Part shown: piece by piece, positions 1 through 11,370 of the stretch
How positions within the stretch are numbered: position 1 is the stretch's first letter
Layout of the letters: the number at the start of each line of letters is the position of its first letter
Source: Callorhinus ursinus
Lineage: Eukaryota > Chordata > Mammalia > Carnivora > Otariidae
Assembly (NCBI RefSeq): GCF_003265705.1
Contig: NW_020312828.1
Span: 52,191,627 to 52,255,626, forward strand
Direction of reading: 5' to 3'
Length of the DNA stretch: 64,000 nt
Program-made: the position numbers and the translations under genes
The notes under the pieces: model-generated
The model's input: only the letters and a program-made list of their open reading frames with translations
Databases searched by the model: none
Told to the model about the DNA's origin: nothing

Positions 1-165
1 AGAAAATACAGGACTCGTAATCAGGAAACCTGGAGTTGAGATCAGATCCAGCTGTTAACTATCTGGTTGACCTTGAAACAGTAAGCTATTCTCTGAGCCT
101 CAGTTTAACTGATTTGTACAGTTTAACTGAGTTACAACAATGACCTGAGATAATTGTAGATCAAA
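1..165 (+). mobile_element. MIR SINE relic, sense
   Basis: The order of words follows the MIR consensus: 'cctggagttgagatcagatcc', a degraded 'ctgttaactatctggttgacctt', then 'tctgagcctcagttt' and a degenerate AT-rich 3' half. It is an ancient, immobile tRNA-derived SINE, probably cut by the window edge. Divergence is high, so the 3' edge is approximate. Confidence 0.7.
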
Positions 166-177
166 AGAGACAATAGG

Positions 178-715
178 TTCATTCTTTTATTCAAAGCTAT
201 GCTAGGGGATATAATGGAGCCTTTCAGACCCCCTGTGGAGACAGATAAGAGGTCTAGATGCTTTGAGAGCCAATGGGTAAATCACCTGATCCAGAGTAGG
301 AAATTAAAGAAATAATCCCTCAGGAGAGGTGCTGTCTCATCAGATTTCTGAACAGGGAGGATTTAGGCAGATAGGAAGGCATGGTTTTGCAACATGTTTG
401 AGGAAGGAGAAGCTAGATGAAGGTTCACAAGGGCACCTAAGCAGGGTGTTCAAGCAATTTCATGTAGTCAGATAGGAATAGAGCACTGGTTCTCAAACAG
501 TGGTCCCCTGACTGTCTTCATCAACATCATATGGGAACTTGTGAGGGATGCAAATTCTCAGTTCACATCACAGACCTACTGAATCAGAGACTTTGGGGAT
601 AGGGCCCAGTGATCAGTGTTCTAATAGCCATTTAAGGGGATTGTAATGCCTAGTCAAACTTGAGAACCACTGGACTAGAGCCTTGGGTACTAGTAGCAAG
701 AGATAGGTCTATATT
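178..715 (-). mobile_element. L2 LINE 3' relic, antisense, interrupted by MER5A
   Basis: It starts with the inverted L2 tail ('ttcattcttttattcaaag') and continues with L2 antisense words such as 'tttgaggaaggagaag'. The part after 673 ('gagataggtc') looks like the continuation of the same L2. The MER5A transposon at 484-672 splits it and is therefore younger. This is a dead ancient mammalian LINE, recognised by eye, so the edges are soft. Confidence 0.55.
484..672 (-). mobile_element. MER5A hAT-type DNA transposon, non-autonomous
   Basis: The terminal inverted repeats are 'cactggttctcaaa' at 484 and its partner ending 'tgagaaccactg' at 672. The interior carries the reverse of the MER5A landmarks, including 'acctactgaatcagag' and 'atgcaaattctc'. 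An 8-bp target duplication flanks it: 'gaatagag' at 476-483 and 'gactagag' at 673-680, with one difference. The 189-bp length is that of a complete MER5A. It has no transposase and depended on a Charlie-type hAT enzyme. Confidence 0.93.
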
Positions 716-789
716 AGTTGAATATTTTATAGCTTATTAAAGTTTTATATGTAGGTCCATAAACAGTATAAATCATTTACCACTTTAGG

Positions 790-1190
790 CTATTAGAAAA
801 TACAGAAAAGGTTAAAGAGAATGTGATGTCATTATCTAGATATACATATTGTTAATATTTGGTGAAATATATACATATTGCAATATTGTACCGTAATGTA
901 CATTCTTTTGTATTCTGGTTTTGTTAATTCTTTATGAGTATTTTCCCATGGATTTTCAATTCTATCAATCAGTCCTAAAAACTCATGGAAAATGTTTTTA
1001 ATGGCTGCCAAATATTTCATCATGTGGTTAGAACATAATTTAATTTACTATTTATTATTGTTGGATATTTAGATTGTTTCAATAACTTTTATAAATAACC
1101 CAATATGAAAAATATTTTACATAAATATTTTTCTTCATCTTTATTCCCTACAATAGATTCTGAGAATTAGACTTGTGTCGAATACTTATC
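790..1190 (-). mobile_element. old L1 3' UTR relic, antisense
   Basis: The T-rich strand carries degraded versions of familiar antisense L1M words: 'aatggctgccaaatatttcat' and 'ttattgttggatatttagat', followed by 'tgtttcaataacttttataa'. No reading frame survives. The call rests on word order alone. Confidence 0.5.
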
Positions 1191-1920
1191 TGTTTATCTG
1201 CATCTGTTCTTCTGGCAAGAGACTCAGGTTTTCTAGCTACAGGACTGGTGAGTGTCCTAGACTGGACCAATTATGATGCCCATTCCTTCGACTACACAGA
1301 TTAGTTCAGGAACAGTTATTTGACTCAGGCTGGGCCAATCAGGGACAGTTATTTGACTCAGGCTGGGCCAATAAGGACTACACTGCGGGGAAGCTATGTT
1401 CGTCCCCTTCCCAAGAGGATGAAGAAACCAGACAGGTCTAGGAAGTAATGAAATTAATCTGAAGAGAGAAGCAGAGAGTAGAGGTAGAGATTATCCAAAT
1501 TTTCAGTGTTTTCTAGCTTACTCTTCCAAAACAAAAATCACTAAACAACAACACCCTAGTTTGAGCTAGATAGAGACTTGAAGGGTATGCATGTGATTGC
1601 ATTAATCTGTATGTATCTATATATAATCTAATAATGATGTATAGGTCTTAATCTAATAGCTAAAATATAAATATATAAATCTAATAATAATGTAGATGTA
1701 TTAATCTATAATAATCTATATGTAAGCCTGAGAACATTGAGCTCCTATGTAGCATTCAGCATTATTTGGAAGCATATTATGTTTCTCTAATTATTTCAAT
1801 TTTCTTTTATAATTTGCAATAAAATTTTGCAATTTTCTTCAGATAGGCACAACATATTCCTTATGAAGTTATTCTTAGACATACCATTTTGGGTTGCTTT
1901 TGTTAAAATGAGCTTTCCCC
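1191..1920. other. unassigned AT-rich sequence with a 33-bp tandem duplication
   Basis: There is no gene here. A 28-bp identical block occurs twice at 1312-1339 and 1345-1372, a tandem duplication with a 33-bp period. The surrounding 'ctgggccaatcag' wording recalls an old interspersed repeat that I cannot name. From about 1570 to 1740 the sequence is low-complexity, built of 'aatctaataataatg'-like units. Confidence 0.5.
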
Positions 1921-1924
1921 CATA

Positions 1925-2400
1925 TTAGATTTCTCTTGCTGCTGTAGCTAATGACAGCAAACTTAGTGGCTTTAAACAGTGCAAATTTATTATCTTAACC
2001 ATTTTGGAGGCCAGAAGTCCAAAAGGTGTCTCACTGGGCTATAATCAAGATGTCGTCAGGACTGTGTTCCTTCAAGAGACTCAAGGGGAAAATCCATTTC
2101 CTTGCCTTTCCAGCTTCTCCTGGCTCACCCACTCATTCCATCTTCAAAGCCAGCAACAACCAGCTGAGTCTTTACTACATCTCTCGGCTTCTGATTCTTC
2201 TGCCTCCTCCTTCCTGGTTTAAGTGTTCTCATGCTGACATTGGGCCCACCTGGATAATCTCCTTAGGGCCAGCTGGTTAACAGCTTTATTTTACTTGCAA
2301 CCTTAATTCTCCCTTGCCACATAACATATTCACAAATTGTGGGGATTAGGATGTGGGCCTCTTTGGGGGACCATTATTGTGCCTATCATACCCCTCATTA
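1925..2400 (+). mobile_element. ancient interspersed repeat, family not named
   Basis: The series 'gtggctttaaacagtgcaa', 'ttggaggccagaagtcc', 'tccttgcctttccagcttc', 'gggcccacctggataatc' and 'attaggatgtgggcct' appears in the order of a very common mammalian repeat. I recognise the consensus but cannot name it securely. Short open frames inside it (starting at 2004 and 2026) are incidental. Orientation is nominal. Confidence 0.55.
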
Positions 2401-2453
2401 TACATATCACTTGGCCACTGATTTTTGTATATATATGTATGTTTATATGTGTG

Positions 2454-2499
2454 TAGATGCAAATGTAATATATATATATATATATTACATTTGCATCTA
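2454..2499. repeat. 46-bp perfect AT-rich palindrome
   Basis: The arm starting 'tagatgcaaatgtaatat' is matched base for base by its reverse complement, with the centre between 2476 and 2477 and a (TA)n core. All 23 pairs match. It could form a cruciform or hairpin. It adjoins the simple repeat at 2496-2552. Confidence 0.95.
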
Positions 2500-2503
2500 T
2501 CTA

Positions 2504-2534
<31 letters not shown>

Positions 2535-2552
2535 ATATATATATATATATAG
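2496..2552. repeat. (ATCT)n / (TA)n compound microsatellite
   Basis: About seven 'tcta' units are followed by alternating TA with one 'ctatat' interruption. It directly follows, and slightly overlaps, the palindrome. It is likely length-variable between individuals. Confidence 0.95.
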
Positions 2553-2749
2553 TTTTCTGCATTCACAGCAAAACTCCCCAAACAACTGTGTGCTCTTGAC
2601 ATTGTCTCTTGAACATATTGCAATCATGCTTTCATTCTCACCATTCCACTAGAAACTCAACTTAGGTTGTCAGTTACCTACATTCTGCCAAATCTAAGAT
2701 TAACTCGTGGTTCTCATGAGGGGAGGCTTACAGATTTTCATGAAATCTG

Positions 2750-3110
2750 AGTGTCTTGGCCCAGTGAAAGTTTATTTCTTGCTCATGGCACAGTGGAATG
2801 AAGGCTGGAATAGAGACAACTAAGATCCACCGTCATTGTATGACCCATGCCTGTTCCAAATAATGGTTCCATCATCCCCCAGAGCCTTCCCGAATCCTCT
2901 GAATACAGCTGGAAGATGAGGGAAGAGAAGAGAGAAGTGTGCAAAGATTTTTTTCAGAGAAGCTAGTGCTAGAAATGATGTACAATACACCTTCCACACC
3001 CTATTTGGTATAATTCAGTCTCATTGTTCCTCCCAACTGCTAGGCACAATGGCAAATGGATCTAGCTATGTGGTCAGGAGGAAAGGAAAATGGGGCTTAG
3101 GGGATATATG
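2750..3110 (+). mobile_element. ancient interspersed repeat, family not named
   Basis: The wording 'gtttatttcttgctcatgg', 'gagccttcccgaatcctct', 'tacagctggaagatgagg' and 'tagctatgtggtcaggagg' follows a recurrent mammalian repeat consensus that I cannot name with certainty. There is no coding content, and the edges are approximate. Confidence 0.4.
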
Positions 3111-3939
3111 GCACTGTGTCTGCCGCATAACCAATCATGGACACTTAATGCAGTTGGTGACATACTTCTTGGGCCTTCCGTATCTCCCTTTGACCAATCC
3201 ACATAGTGCCTGGTGAGCTCAGCCAGTTCCAGAACCCATAAAATTTGCACCAAATTTAGGACATGTGTGATGATTTAATTCTGTACTTATTTTCTCTTCT
3301 CAAACTTTGACTTTATCTTACTTTCCATTTATCTTTATTAGTGCTCTGTTCTTTCTTACTGCTGATTTTTTTTCACTCCTCTCCTGACTGGGGCAATGTT
3401 TTGGCAACATCCTTTGGAATCTATGGTCTATTGTGAATAATTTTTCCCATCCCCACACTCATTAATCCCTTCAAATAATTTTCTTTCTATTTTGATGAAA
3501 GGACTGTAATAGGGACATTTGTCTGTGAGTCTGTGAACTCTGTGAAACATTTCCCTTAGTTCACGTCAAAAGGCCAGAAGGGGGAGTTGGCATTTTCCTT
3601 AACAAAAACTCTGCTTTGATTTTTTTCAAGCCCAAGTCCTCAGTACTTTTGTGCAAAGCTTTAGCCAATAGAATTTAATACTACCATTACTATTAGTAAT
3701 TATGCTATTAAAGATAGTGCTTGTTGATGTATTTGCCAAGCACCAGAGTAAAGATTTATATATGTTCCTTTAATCCACAAAACATATTTCCCCCCTAATT
3801 TCAAAGAAAACGCTTTCTCTTCCCTTAATGTGTCAAATTTTATTCTGTTCAACCTCATCATTATTATCTGAATGTCTTTTTTGATTATTTTTCTTTACTT
3901 TTTCAATATTTGATTCTATCAAAAACCCTTTTTATAGCA
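3111..3939. other. unique sequence, nothing recognised
   Basis: AT-rich non-coding DNA with several T runs. I see no repeat family, exon or RNA gene in it. Confidence 0.5.
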
Positions 3940-4170
3940 ACAGTTAACATGTATCATGTGCCAATTATAGGCCAAAGTATTAATTTAATTTAATTTACAT
4001 TTAATACTTCAAGACATTGGTACTTTTTACTCTCATTTTACAGAGCAGGAAATAGAGACTCAGAAATATTTAAGAACTTGCCTAAGATCACGTGGTTTCA
4101 CAGGTGAAAGAGCAAGAACCCTGATGGAGACACAGAGCCTACGAGTGGTTTCCAGCCACTGCGGGTTTCC
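3940..4170 (-). mobile_element. MIR SINE relic, antisense
   Basis: The order is that of an inverted MIR: 'catgtgccaattataggcc', 'attttacagagcaggaaat', 'acttgcctaagatcacgtgg', then 'ggtgaaagagcaagaaccc'. Internal AT-rich expansion has distorted the middle. It is ancient and immobile. Confidence 0.7.
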
Positions 4171-5802
4171 TCAGTTTTCCGGTCGACGGTGTGTTCTTAT
4201 TTGATCATCAGCTCTCTTGAATGTGGATTGCTCTGTGTAGGCCCCTTTCCATTCCATGGTTATAACCATGTCCCTACGTAATTTCCTGTCATGGATCTTT
4301 TTTACCTATTTTATAAAAATGATAATTTATTAAAATTAAACGAGGTGGGGATTTTTGTATGTATTACTTAAAAAATAATTAGGTCCATATATTTTCTTTT
4401 CCACTTCTGAACTTGCAGAATTCCTAAGGTAAAATTAGAGTTAAGGTTTGATTTTCATAGGGTTATCAATCAGCTATATTTAAAATTCTGCTCTTCTATT
4501 TATTTAGCAAAATTTTGCTAAAAGGTAAAGTTTTGACACTTACCAACAAATACAAATTTGGCCTCCTTTAGTTCTCCAGATGTTTATCTACAATAGGAGG
4601 CAATGAGGATAACTTTTGGGAAAGATTTTAAAGATTTCAAAGTTCAATAATAATAATGATGATGAGCATGAGAAATAAGCATGAGAAATTGAAAGGGAAT
4701 TAAAAACCAACATGTGTATGCTCAGATCTGGACAAGTTTACTAACCCCTGAACATATAGTATGTGTTCTAGCAGCAATAAGCGCAAAAATTGTGCCCACT
4801 CCTTCTTGGCAAATCAAACTCTTCTAGTAAACTCTGTAGTCATGAGATTATACACAAGTCATTACAAATCAAGTGGAATAAAATAGGCTATGAGGTAATT
4901 TGATCCAGAAAATCTCCTGGCTTTTCTCTGAACCATGTTCAATAAATTCTGGTAATTTTAATTTAAACAATTCATGTGCACAGATGAAAACTAAAAAGAT
5001 ATCTTTTCTAGTATCATTGTTGGAGAAAAAGTCCCCATGTCCCCATTTATTAATAGTAGAATTCAAAAGATTGAGGACATGTTGAAATTTACATTTTATT
5101 TACATAAAAATATTCTTAAAATGTTTGTTAGATTTTAGTTTTAAGGAATGTAGATTACCTTCTTATTTGAATACCAATGTTGACCTCAACCCAATGGCAC
5201 TTGTCAACTTTGAAAGTGAAGTGCGTAAAACTGCCTGGATTTCCATGGTGACTTAACTTTGCTGACCCTTTTCATCAGTTCTTATTTTTGAGGATTTGTA
5301 GTTCAAAGAAAAGCCCACAGTTTAGCCCGTTACAAAGTAGCATATGCTCAAATCCATGTGAACTGCACCAAACATTAACCTAGCTTTAGTGGATTTCTTT
5401 TGTTTCCTAAAGAAACTGAAGCTACTTAGCAAATATGGCCTAAATTTTTATTTTTCTCCTCCTAGTTTCCCTGATGTATGATCTATATATTCAAGCGCTA
5501 TTTAAAATTTTTCAACAAAAGCTATAAGAATACATACAGAATCAAAGGTAGAATAAAGTCAATTGTCCAAATAAAGCAAATAAACATAATCTGACCTTTA
5601 ATCCTGCCACCTATTAATAAATCACAAAAGTTTGCTCTTCCTTTTCTCAGAGTATTTTTTAATCTAGTCAATGTGCTGGTCACCGGAGTGTGTTCTTATA
5701 ACAATATCATCAATAGCACATAAAAGTCTATGTTTTTATTGTGCTCTTCCTATCTCTAGATGTTTTATGTTTGCATAAGTTTATATTAGGTCACGTAATA
5801 TT
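4171..5802. other. unique AT-rich sequence
   Basis: There is no repeat family or exon that I can support. It holds a 20-bp perfect palindrome at 4503-4522 (tttagcaaaattttgctaaa). The 5160-5520 part is non-repetitive and of mixed composition, so it could be constrained, but nothing in one sequence proves that. Short opposed open frames near 4870-5085 lack any recognisable protein. Confidence 0.5.
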
Positions 5803-6040
5803 TGCATAGATTTTTACTTTATTTATTTATTTATTTTAAGATTTTTATTTATTCATTTGAAAGAGGATGAGAGAGAGAGAGAGCGCACATGAGGCGGGGA
5901 GGGTCAGAGGGAGAAGCAGACTCCCTGCTGAGCAGGGAGCCTGATGTGGGACTCGATCCTGGGACTCCAGGATCATGACCTGAGCCGAAGGCAGTTGCTT
6001 AACCAACTGAGCCACTCAGGCGTCCCTGCATAGATTTTTA
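5803..6040 (-). mobile_element. Can-SINE, antisense, with 14-bp target duplication
   Basis: The element body is 5817-6026, flanked by identical copies of 'tgcatagattttta' at 5803-5816 and 6027-6040. On the + strand it runs from the inverted (TTTA)n tail and GA-rich region to the inverted tRNA head ending 'gccactcaggcgtccc'. It is a tRNA-Lys-derived carnivoran SINE that was copied by L1 machinery. The perfect duplication points to a fairly recent insertion. Confidence 0.97.
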
Positions 6041-6859
6041 AAATGTAACTTTAATTCGCCAATGGTTGAAAAAGTCTCATGAGATCTTAAGCTTTATTAA
6101 TTGTAAGATTTAAATCTGTTCTGCTGATCGTAATAGCAGCAATGTAATGAAGATACTTTCTAGCATCGGTCATGAAGGTTTGGAATTAGAAGGGAGGTGG
6201 CTCATTTGGGCAACATACTTCCCTTGGGTCTGATGCTGGTTAATTTAAGGCTTATAGCTAATGGGTCTTATCACCTCCTATGACATCGAATTGGCCAGAG
6301 GCCCAGACCAAGAGCATTTAATTGGATGAATGATTATTAATTCTGAAGACAATATAAATCAAAGGATTTAAAAGAATGGGGCTGTTATGTTCATCACAAC
6401 TGGCATCTGTGGTAAATTTAATAACTCCCATCCTCCCAGCACTCGCAGAGCGATCTATGTTAATTTGGGTAGAATTTCAATATAAGGAAAGTTCCAGGCA
6501 TTATCCTGTGATCTCCAAGCTCTGTGGCTCAGATTCCAAGAGGGTTCAATGTAACATTATCTGGAAGCCACCAGATGTCGTACATACATTGTTCATTATT
6601 TGGTTCTCCAAGTATGTGGAGGAAGCACTGGAAAGAAAAGTTTCTGCAGCTGTTAAAAGGTTAAGAGGATTCTATCCAGAGCAGAGTTGAATTCGCTGAT
6701 AAAATTTACTTCTTCCACCTTTGCATATGTAATTTAAAAAAAAGCTTTTACCTCATTCACAGAAGCATTTTAAGTTAACGTGAAACATAATTATTTTTAT
6801 GATGATTCAATTTTCTTGAACACATTTACAATTTTTTTCCTTTCAAGCTAATTCCTTGC
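6041..6859. other. unique island, candidate conserved non-coding element
   Basis: The sequence is non-repetitive and includes clustered TAAT homeodomain cores near 6320-6345 ('taattggatgaatgattatt'). One open frame of 104 codons (6376-6690, +) is present, but its predicted product matches nothing I know, so I do not call it a gene. Conservation is inference only. Confidence 0.35.
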
Positions 6860-7034
6860 TTATTTTTTATTCATTCAGTGTACAATACCTGAATGAGTGT
6901 TTTCTATTTAATCACCACTTGCTAGGTTCTGAAGATACAGAGCTCAGTAAGATTTTCCTTGTCTTCAAGGAATATACAGTCAAGTCAGGGAGTTGGAGAA
7001 GCAAACTAATAGAATACAGCTATGGGGCAGTTTC
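6860..7034 (-). mobile_element. L2 3' end relic, antisense
   Basis: It starts with the inverted L2 tail ('tattcattcagtgta') and continues 'aggttctgaagatacagagc' and 'gtcttcaaggaatatacagt', the usual L2 antisense order. It stops where another repeat begins at about 7035. Confidence 0.75.
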
Positions 7035-7525
7035 AGGTTAGGTTCTCTGGAAGCACGCACTAAGATAAGTTTGGGATACAAGAGGTTTATTAGGGATAAA
7101 CATGTGAAAGGATTAGGCAGGAGACAAGATTGGGCAGAAGGAAAAGTCAAACTAATACAGGTCTGCCAAAGTGTTGGCCAACACAGTGGGACAGTCTGCA
7201 GTATTGCCCAAATTAGTTGTCCCACGTCGGGCCGCATCTATAAATCTCTTACTCTACTCAGTGGCCAGATGTGAGTGTGGGTGGCCCTATGAAGTACATG
7301 ACCTTGGATGAGGTCGTTCTTTGCAGCTGATGCAGACTCTGATGCTGTCAGCTGAAGACTCTCTTGTGGCCATACTCCTTATAAACTGGGAAGCAATGGG
7401 GGACTGGGGGGTGGGATCTGGGTGGTGCGTCTCTCTGTTGACCACACATAGGATGCTGTGGGATCCCAGAAGTTTCTTTCAGCCGTGGGGGGTGGTTCAT
7501 AGATGGTTTAAAGTGAAGCCATGAT
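7035..7525 (+). mobile_element. ancient interspersed repeat, family not named
   Basis: The opening 'ggttctctggaagcacgcac' and 'acaagaggtttattaggga' are words I associate with an old mammalian repeat, and the L2 is cut off exactly here. I cannot name the family. The open frames within are short and opposed, so not credible as genes. Orientation is nominal. Confidence 0.4.
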
Positions 7526-7544
7526 GAATCTTAAAAACAATAAT

Positions 7545-7765
7545 GGTAATAATAGCTAAAATTTATTGAGCAATTACTATATGTCCTATATAATATTAAA
7601 TTCATTACCTGGATTCTCTCATTTGATATTTACCACAAAACTAAGGGATAGACATGTAACTATCATTTTCAGGTTATGGATGAGTATATTGAAGTTGAAG
7701 GATTAAGTAATTTGCTCAAAGCTACAGAACCGGATTCAACCCTAGGCTGTATGTCTTCAAGACCC
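7545..7765 (-). mobile_element. MIR SINE relic, antisense
   Basis: The inverted MIR order is clear: 'atttattgagcaattactat', 'attcattacctggattctct', 'atcattttcaggttatgga', 'taatttgctcaaagctacag', and then the 'ggattcaaccctaggctgta' B-box region. It is ancient. Confidence 0.8.
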
Positions 7766-9859
7766 ATTGGGTATATGGATTGCTTTTCAGGAGTATGGGC
7801 TGTATTGTTAGTTTGGGGAAATAGTGCCTAAAGACATGAACCATCTAGCAAAATTCCTGACCTAGAATTTGAATTTAATAAGTATTTGTTGAAGGAGGTA
7901 GAAAGGGAAGGAGGGAGAGTGGGAAGAGGGAATGAAGGAAGGAAGGGAAAACAAAGTCATAAAGAACTGTAACAAGATGGATGTGGTAAGATAATTGAGT
8001 CCTAAGCCCTGTTAAGAAACTCCCAAATCAACCCCCTCCAAAATTCAGTGGGTATTGAGCATGTTGCTCTTTGTGTCTTCTGTATAAGAAGATACTCCTT
8101 TTGAGATTACCTCCAATTCACCATTTTTTAAAAGCTGTACATGTGATTGATAGTCCTTTGCCAAGTGCACATCCGAGTTATCCTATTAAGTTGGGATTGT
8201 TTGCAGACGTCTTTATATTTTACCAGATTACCCGTGGCCTTAGGGAACCACATGATTCTTGTCTCGCAAAGATTCTCACCATCCCTAGAGTACAATAGAC
8301 TGCTTACTAGATTTGACTTCTTAGAATTTGACTGTCATGCTATTTCAACTTCTATTTCTGTGTCTCTTTTCCTGCTTTCTCCCTTTCTATGCATTTTTAT
8401 GTTCAGCCCATCTCATCTACATCCTGTGGTGCTTGTGTCTCTTGCTTGGTTATCAAGTCCCTTGGAAAAGTGTTTGCACAAGACACAAGCCTGATTTCAG
8501 TAATTTGGCAATAGCTGCATTCTTGGCAATCCTGGCAAACCTTAAGCACATAATGTTAAAGGTTATTAAAAACTACATTTGATGAAACTTATGATAACTG
8601 AGTAGGCCTGTTGTCAATGACCCTTTGTCTTTTAGCCTTATATAAGGGTTTGAAGATCTTGTTGGTTAGATTTTCTAATTCCTGGCTATATTTTCACTTA
8701 TGTGGCCTTATTTTAAAGCCCATGATTCATGGTTTCTAGAGTTGAGAACAGTACCATGTATAAATAAAGCCTTATATTTAAGATGCTATCATGGGGAAAA
8801 AAGATAAAATGGAACAGGTGGGTGACAACGTATTTTTTTTTGACACGAATTTGGAAGATACGGAATACCAGAAAAATCAGTTCTGATGGTGTCATTGGAT
8901 AGGCCTCTGGAGCCCAAACCTCCAGCAGTGTTTTAAATTGCCAACAGAAGTCCATTTTTAAAAATTTTCAAGGATCTCTATAAAAGAGAAGCTGAGACCT
9001 CAATGATAAGCAAATGTCATAGGCCCTATGAAGGCCCTGTAGATGTCTGATTTTTTTGCTAAATATCAGTGATCTGGACGGGCACCAATGTGACATTCAC
9101 TGGAGCAGGAATTTTACCTGGAATGATTTAAGAAGCAAGATCAAGAATAGCGAGTGCTGGAATAAACATGTGCTTAGCATCAAATCCAAGGTTAAATGCA
9201 GGTTAGTAGACAAGAAATAGAGGTGATCAAGCACAGACTTGAAAATAGTGTTGTCCAGGGCAGGGGGTGGGGATGGGAATGAAAAGTTCTGGACACAGTT
9301 AATGAAGGCAGGGTTTGGGGAGCACCTGTCAAGTGCAGGAAAGGGTTAGCTTCCCTCCACATAAGGTTGGTAGTGGCTGGAGAGGGTGATTATGTTGACA
9401 CAGGAGCCCAAGAAAGGAGGGAGGTATGTGATCTCAGAAGGCATGTTCTACTTAATTTTCTGTTTTTATCTGGGGCTAATCCTGAGTCTTCCATGTACTT
9501 ATACATATCTGATATAACAGTGATTTTCAAAGTACTTTTATTTTATTGGTGGACAGAAAAGAAATGGAAGCAAGCTGCAATGGTTGAAATGGAGTGGCCT
9601 TTGGGACCAATGTCTTACTCTTCTGAGGGCTTCCTAAGAAGATGCTGTTAGCAATTTCATCAGGTTTAACGATATTTGTGAGGAGATATGGGATTGAAAA
9701 AAAAATCCTTGGTTCAAAGTGAATTGAAATTATGGAATATTTTTGTGTAGATACTTTGCATGTGTTAATAAATATATAGTTATTTTAATATTTAGTCTTC
9801 AATTTAATTTGATAAACTTAATTTTTTTATTAAGTCCTTTACAGAATAATATATAGGTT
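7766..9859. other. unique sequence with a purine-rich tract
   Basis: Around 7830-7895 there is a short L2- or MIR-like 3' end ('aataagtatttgttgaagg') that runs into a nearly pure GA tract at 7890-7951. The remainder is unique and AT-rich. Open frames at 8071-8582 and 9367-9651 overlap in different frames and resemble no known protein. I see no repeat or RNA gene in the rest. Confidence 0.45.
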
Positions 9860-10060
9860 GAGATAACTCTAAATATAGACTGCCTGGGATTTTGTTCCCA
9901 TTTCACTACTTTGGATAAATTACTTGTTTTTTCTCTGCCTCAGTTACTCACTAGTAAAGATGCACCTATATTTGTAGTTACTATTATGAGGATTCAATTA
10001 TTAAAACACTTACATAAAAGACATGGCATATGGTCCCTGGCATATATTATATATTATATA
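9860..10060 (+). mobile_element. MIR SINE relic, sense
   Basis: The MIR order is 'agactgcctgggattttgtt', 'actttggataaattacttg', 'tctctgcctcagtta', 'actattatgaggattcaatt', 'catggcatatggtccctggc'. The 3' end dissolves into a TATATTA-rich stretch. Confidence 0.8.
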
Positions 10061-10224
10061 AAATTTTTCCATTATTATTGTCATTATTAATATTAATATT
10101 ATTTTCTGTACCTTGCATTTGTAAGCAAATTGCAAACTTTCTGGGGCCAGAAGCATTATTTATGTCTCTTTTTAACTTGAGTAACTAAAATAATTTTTTG
10201 TATGTAGTAAACGTTCAGGAAAGT

Positions 10225-10740
10225 AATTAATTAATCAACCAGCTATTAACTGGGCAATGCCTAGGGTACAAATGCACTCTTAGGATTTGAAAGCATAAAG
10301 ATAATAAAAGGAGGATCTTGATAAACTTGCAGTCTAATGACCCTAAATGAAGTAAAATATAACATAATTGCATGTAATTAATTTAATGTAAACTAATGTA
10401 ATAAAAGAATTCTAATAGGGGTATGCAAAAAAAATTTAAAAACACTTTGAAAGAAGAGACAATGAATTGAATTTTTTTCTCTGATTTTTGAGTTAAATTC
10501 TGAAGAATGCATTAGGGTTTGCTAACTCTAAAAATGTGAAAAAGGCTTTTTTTCCCCAAAGAATAAGTGTATGTAAAGGCACAAAGGCAAAAAGCAGCAT
10601 GTCACTGGAAATAGCAAGGCCTTTAGATACTGAGTGAGAAAATGTTACTTGAGTCAGATGTAAAGGTCAGTAGGAACCTGAACACAGAAACCCAAGGATG
10701 CCATTCTAAGATTTAGGATGTAATCCTGTAGGAATTGAAT
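10225..10740 (-). mobile_element. L2 3' relic, antisense
   Basis: The words 'gggcaatgcctagggtacaa', 'ataaacttgcagtctaatg', 'aaggcacaaaggcaaaaagc' and 'gatttaggatgtaatcctg' follow L2 antisense order but are strongly diverged. Edges are approximate. Confidence 0.5.
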
Positions 10741-11229
10741 AACTATACAGGCTTCCCTGCGTAAATATTTGTGGATACTGATGATTTCTATTCTGGATTG
10801 AACAACTCAGTCAAGCTCCCTTTGGGGCTTTCGGATATTTATACATACTTTTTTTTTTAATGAAAAACTAAAAATGAAGAACTTTGCTCTTTAGTGGCTC
10901 CAACTAAGTGTTGTGGAAGGTCACTACAAAAAACAGAGATTGTATGTTTTGAACTATTCAGTCTTCTAGGTTTAATTTTGAAATCCTGTTTTTCTGTAGA
11001 GAAATTAGATTTTATGTTTTATATCGTAAAATGTCAGGAACATAATCATGGGAAGTTTTCACTTGGATGGAAGCCCCAAGTTCATCGCCTACTATAATTT
11101 CGTAGGAGGAAGAACAAAAGCTCAACTTGGCCATAACACATTCTTCCTCTAGATAAAGGAGGATGAGACTATCAAAGTACCCAAGGTGGCCTGTGTGAGA
11201 TCTTTATTGATTTTAGCTGAGTTTTGACC
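10741..11229. other. unique sequence
   Basis: I recognise nothing here. One 67-codon open frame (10894-11097, +) has no recognisable product. Confidence 0.45.
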
Positions 11230-11370
11230 TTTCTTTTTGTACTTTATTTATCTTTAACACTGGCTTATATCTTTACTGTTTCATTAGAGTTTTATGCCCT
11301 TAGGTTTTTTTTTTTAATGATAAGCCCATAGTAAAAATTCAATAAATCGTTATTATGTAAGTGAATAACA
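11230..11370 (+). mobile_element. possible L2 3' end, sense
   Basis: 'agcccatagtaaaaattcaa' followed by 'taaatcgttattatgtaagtg' resembles the degraded L2 end normally reading 'cacatagtaggtgctcaataaatgtt'. The evidence is weak and limited to this end. Confidence 0.35.
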
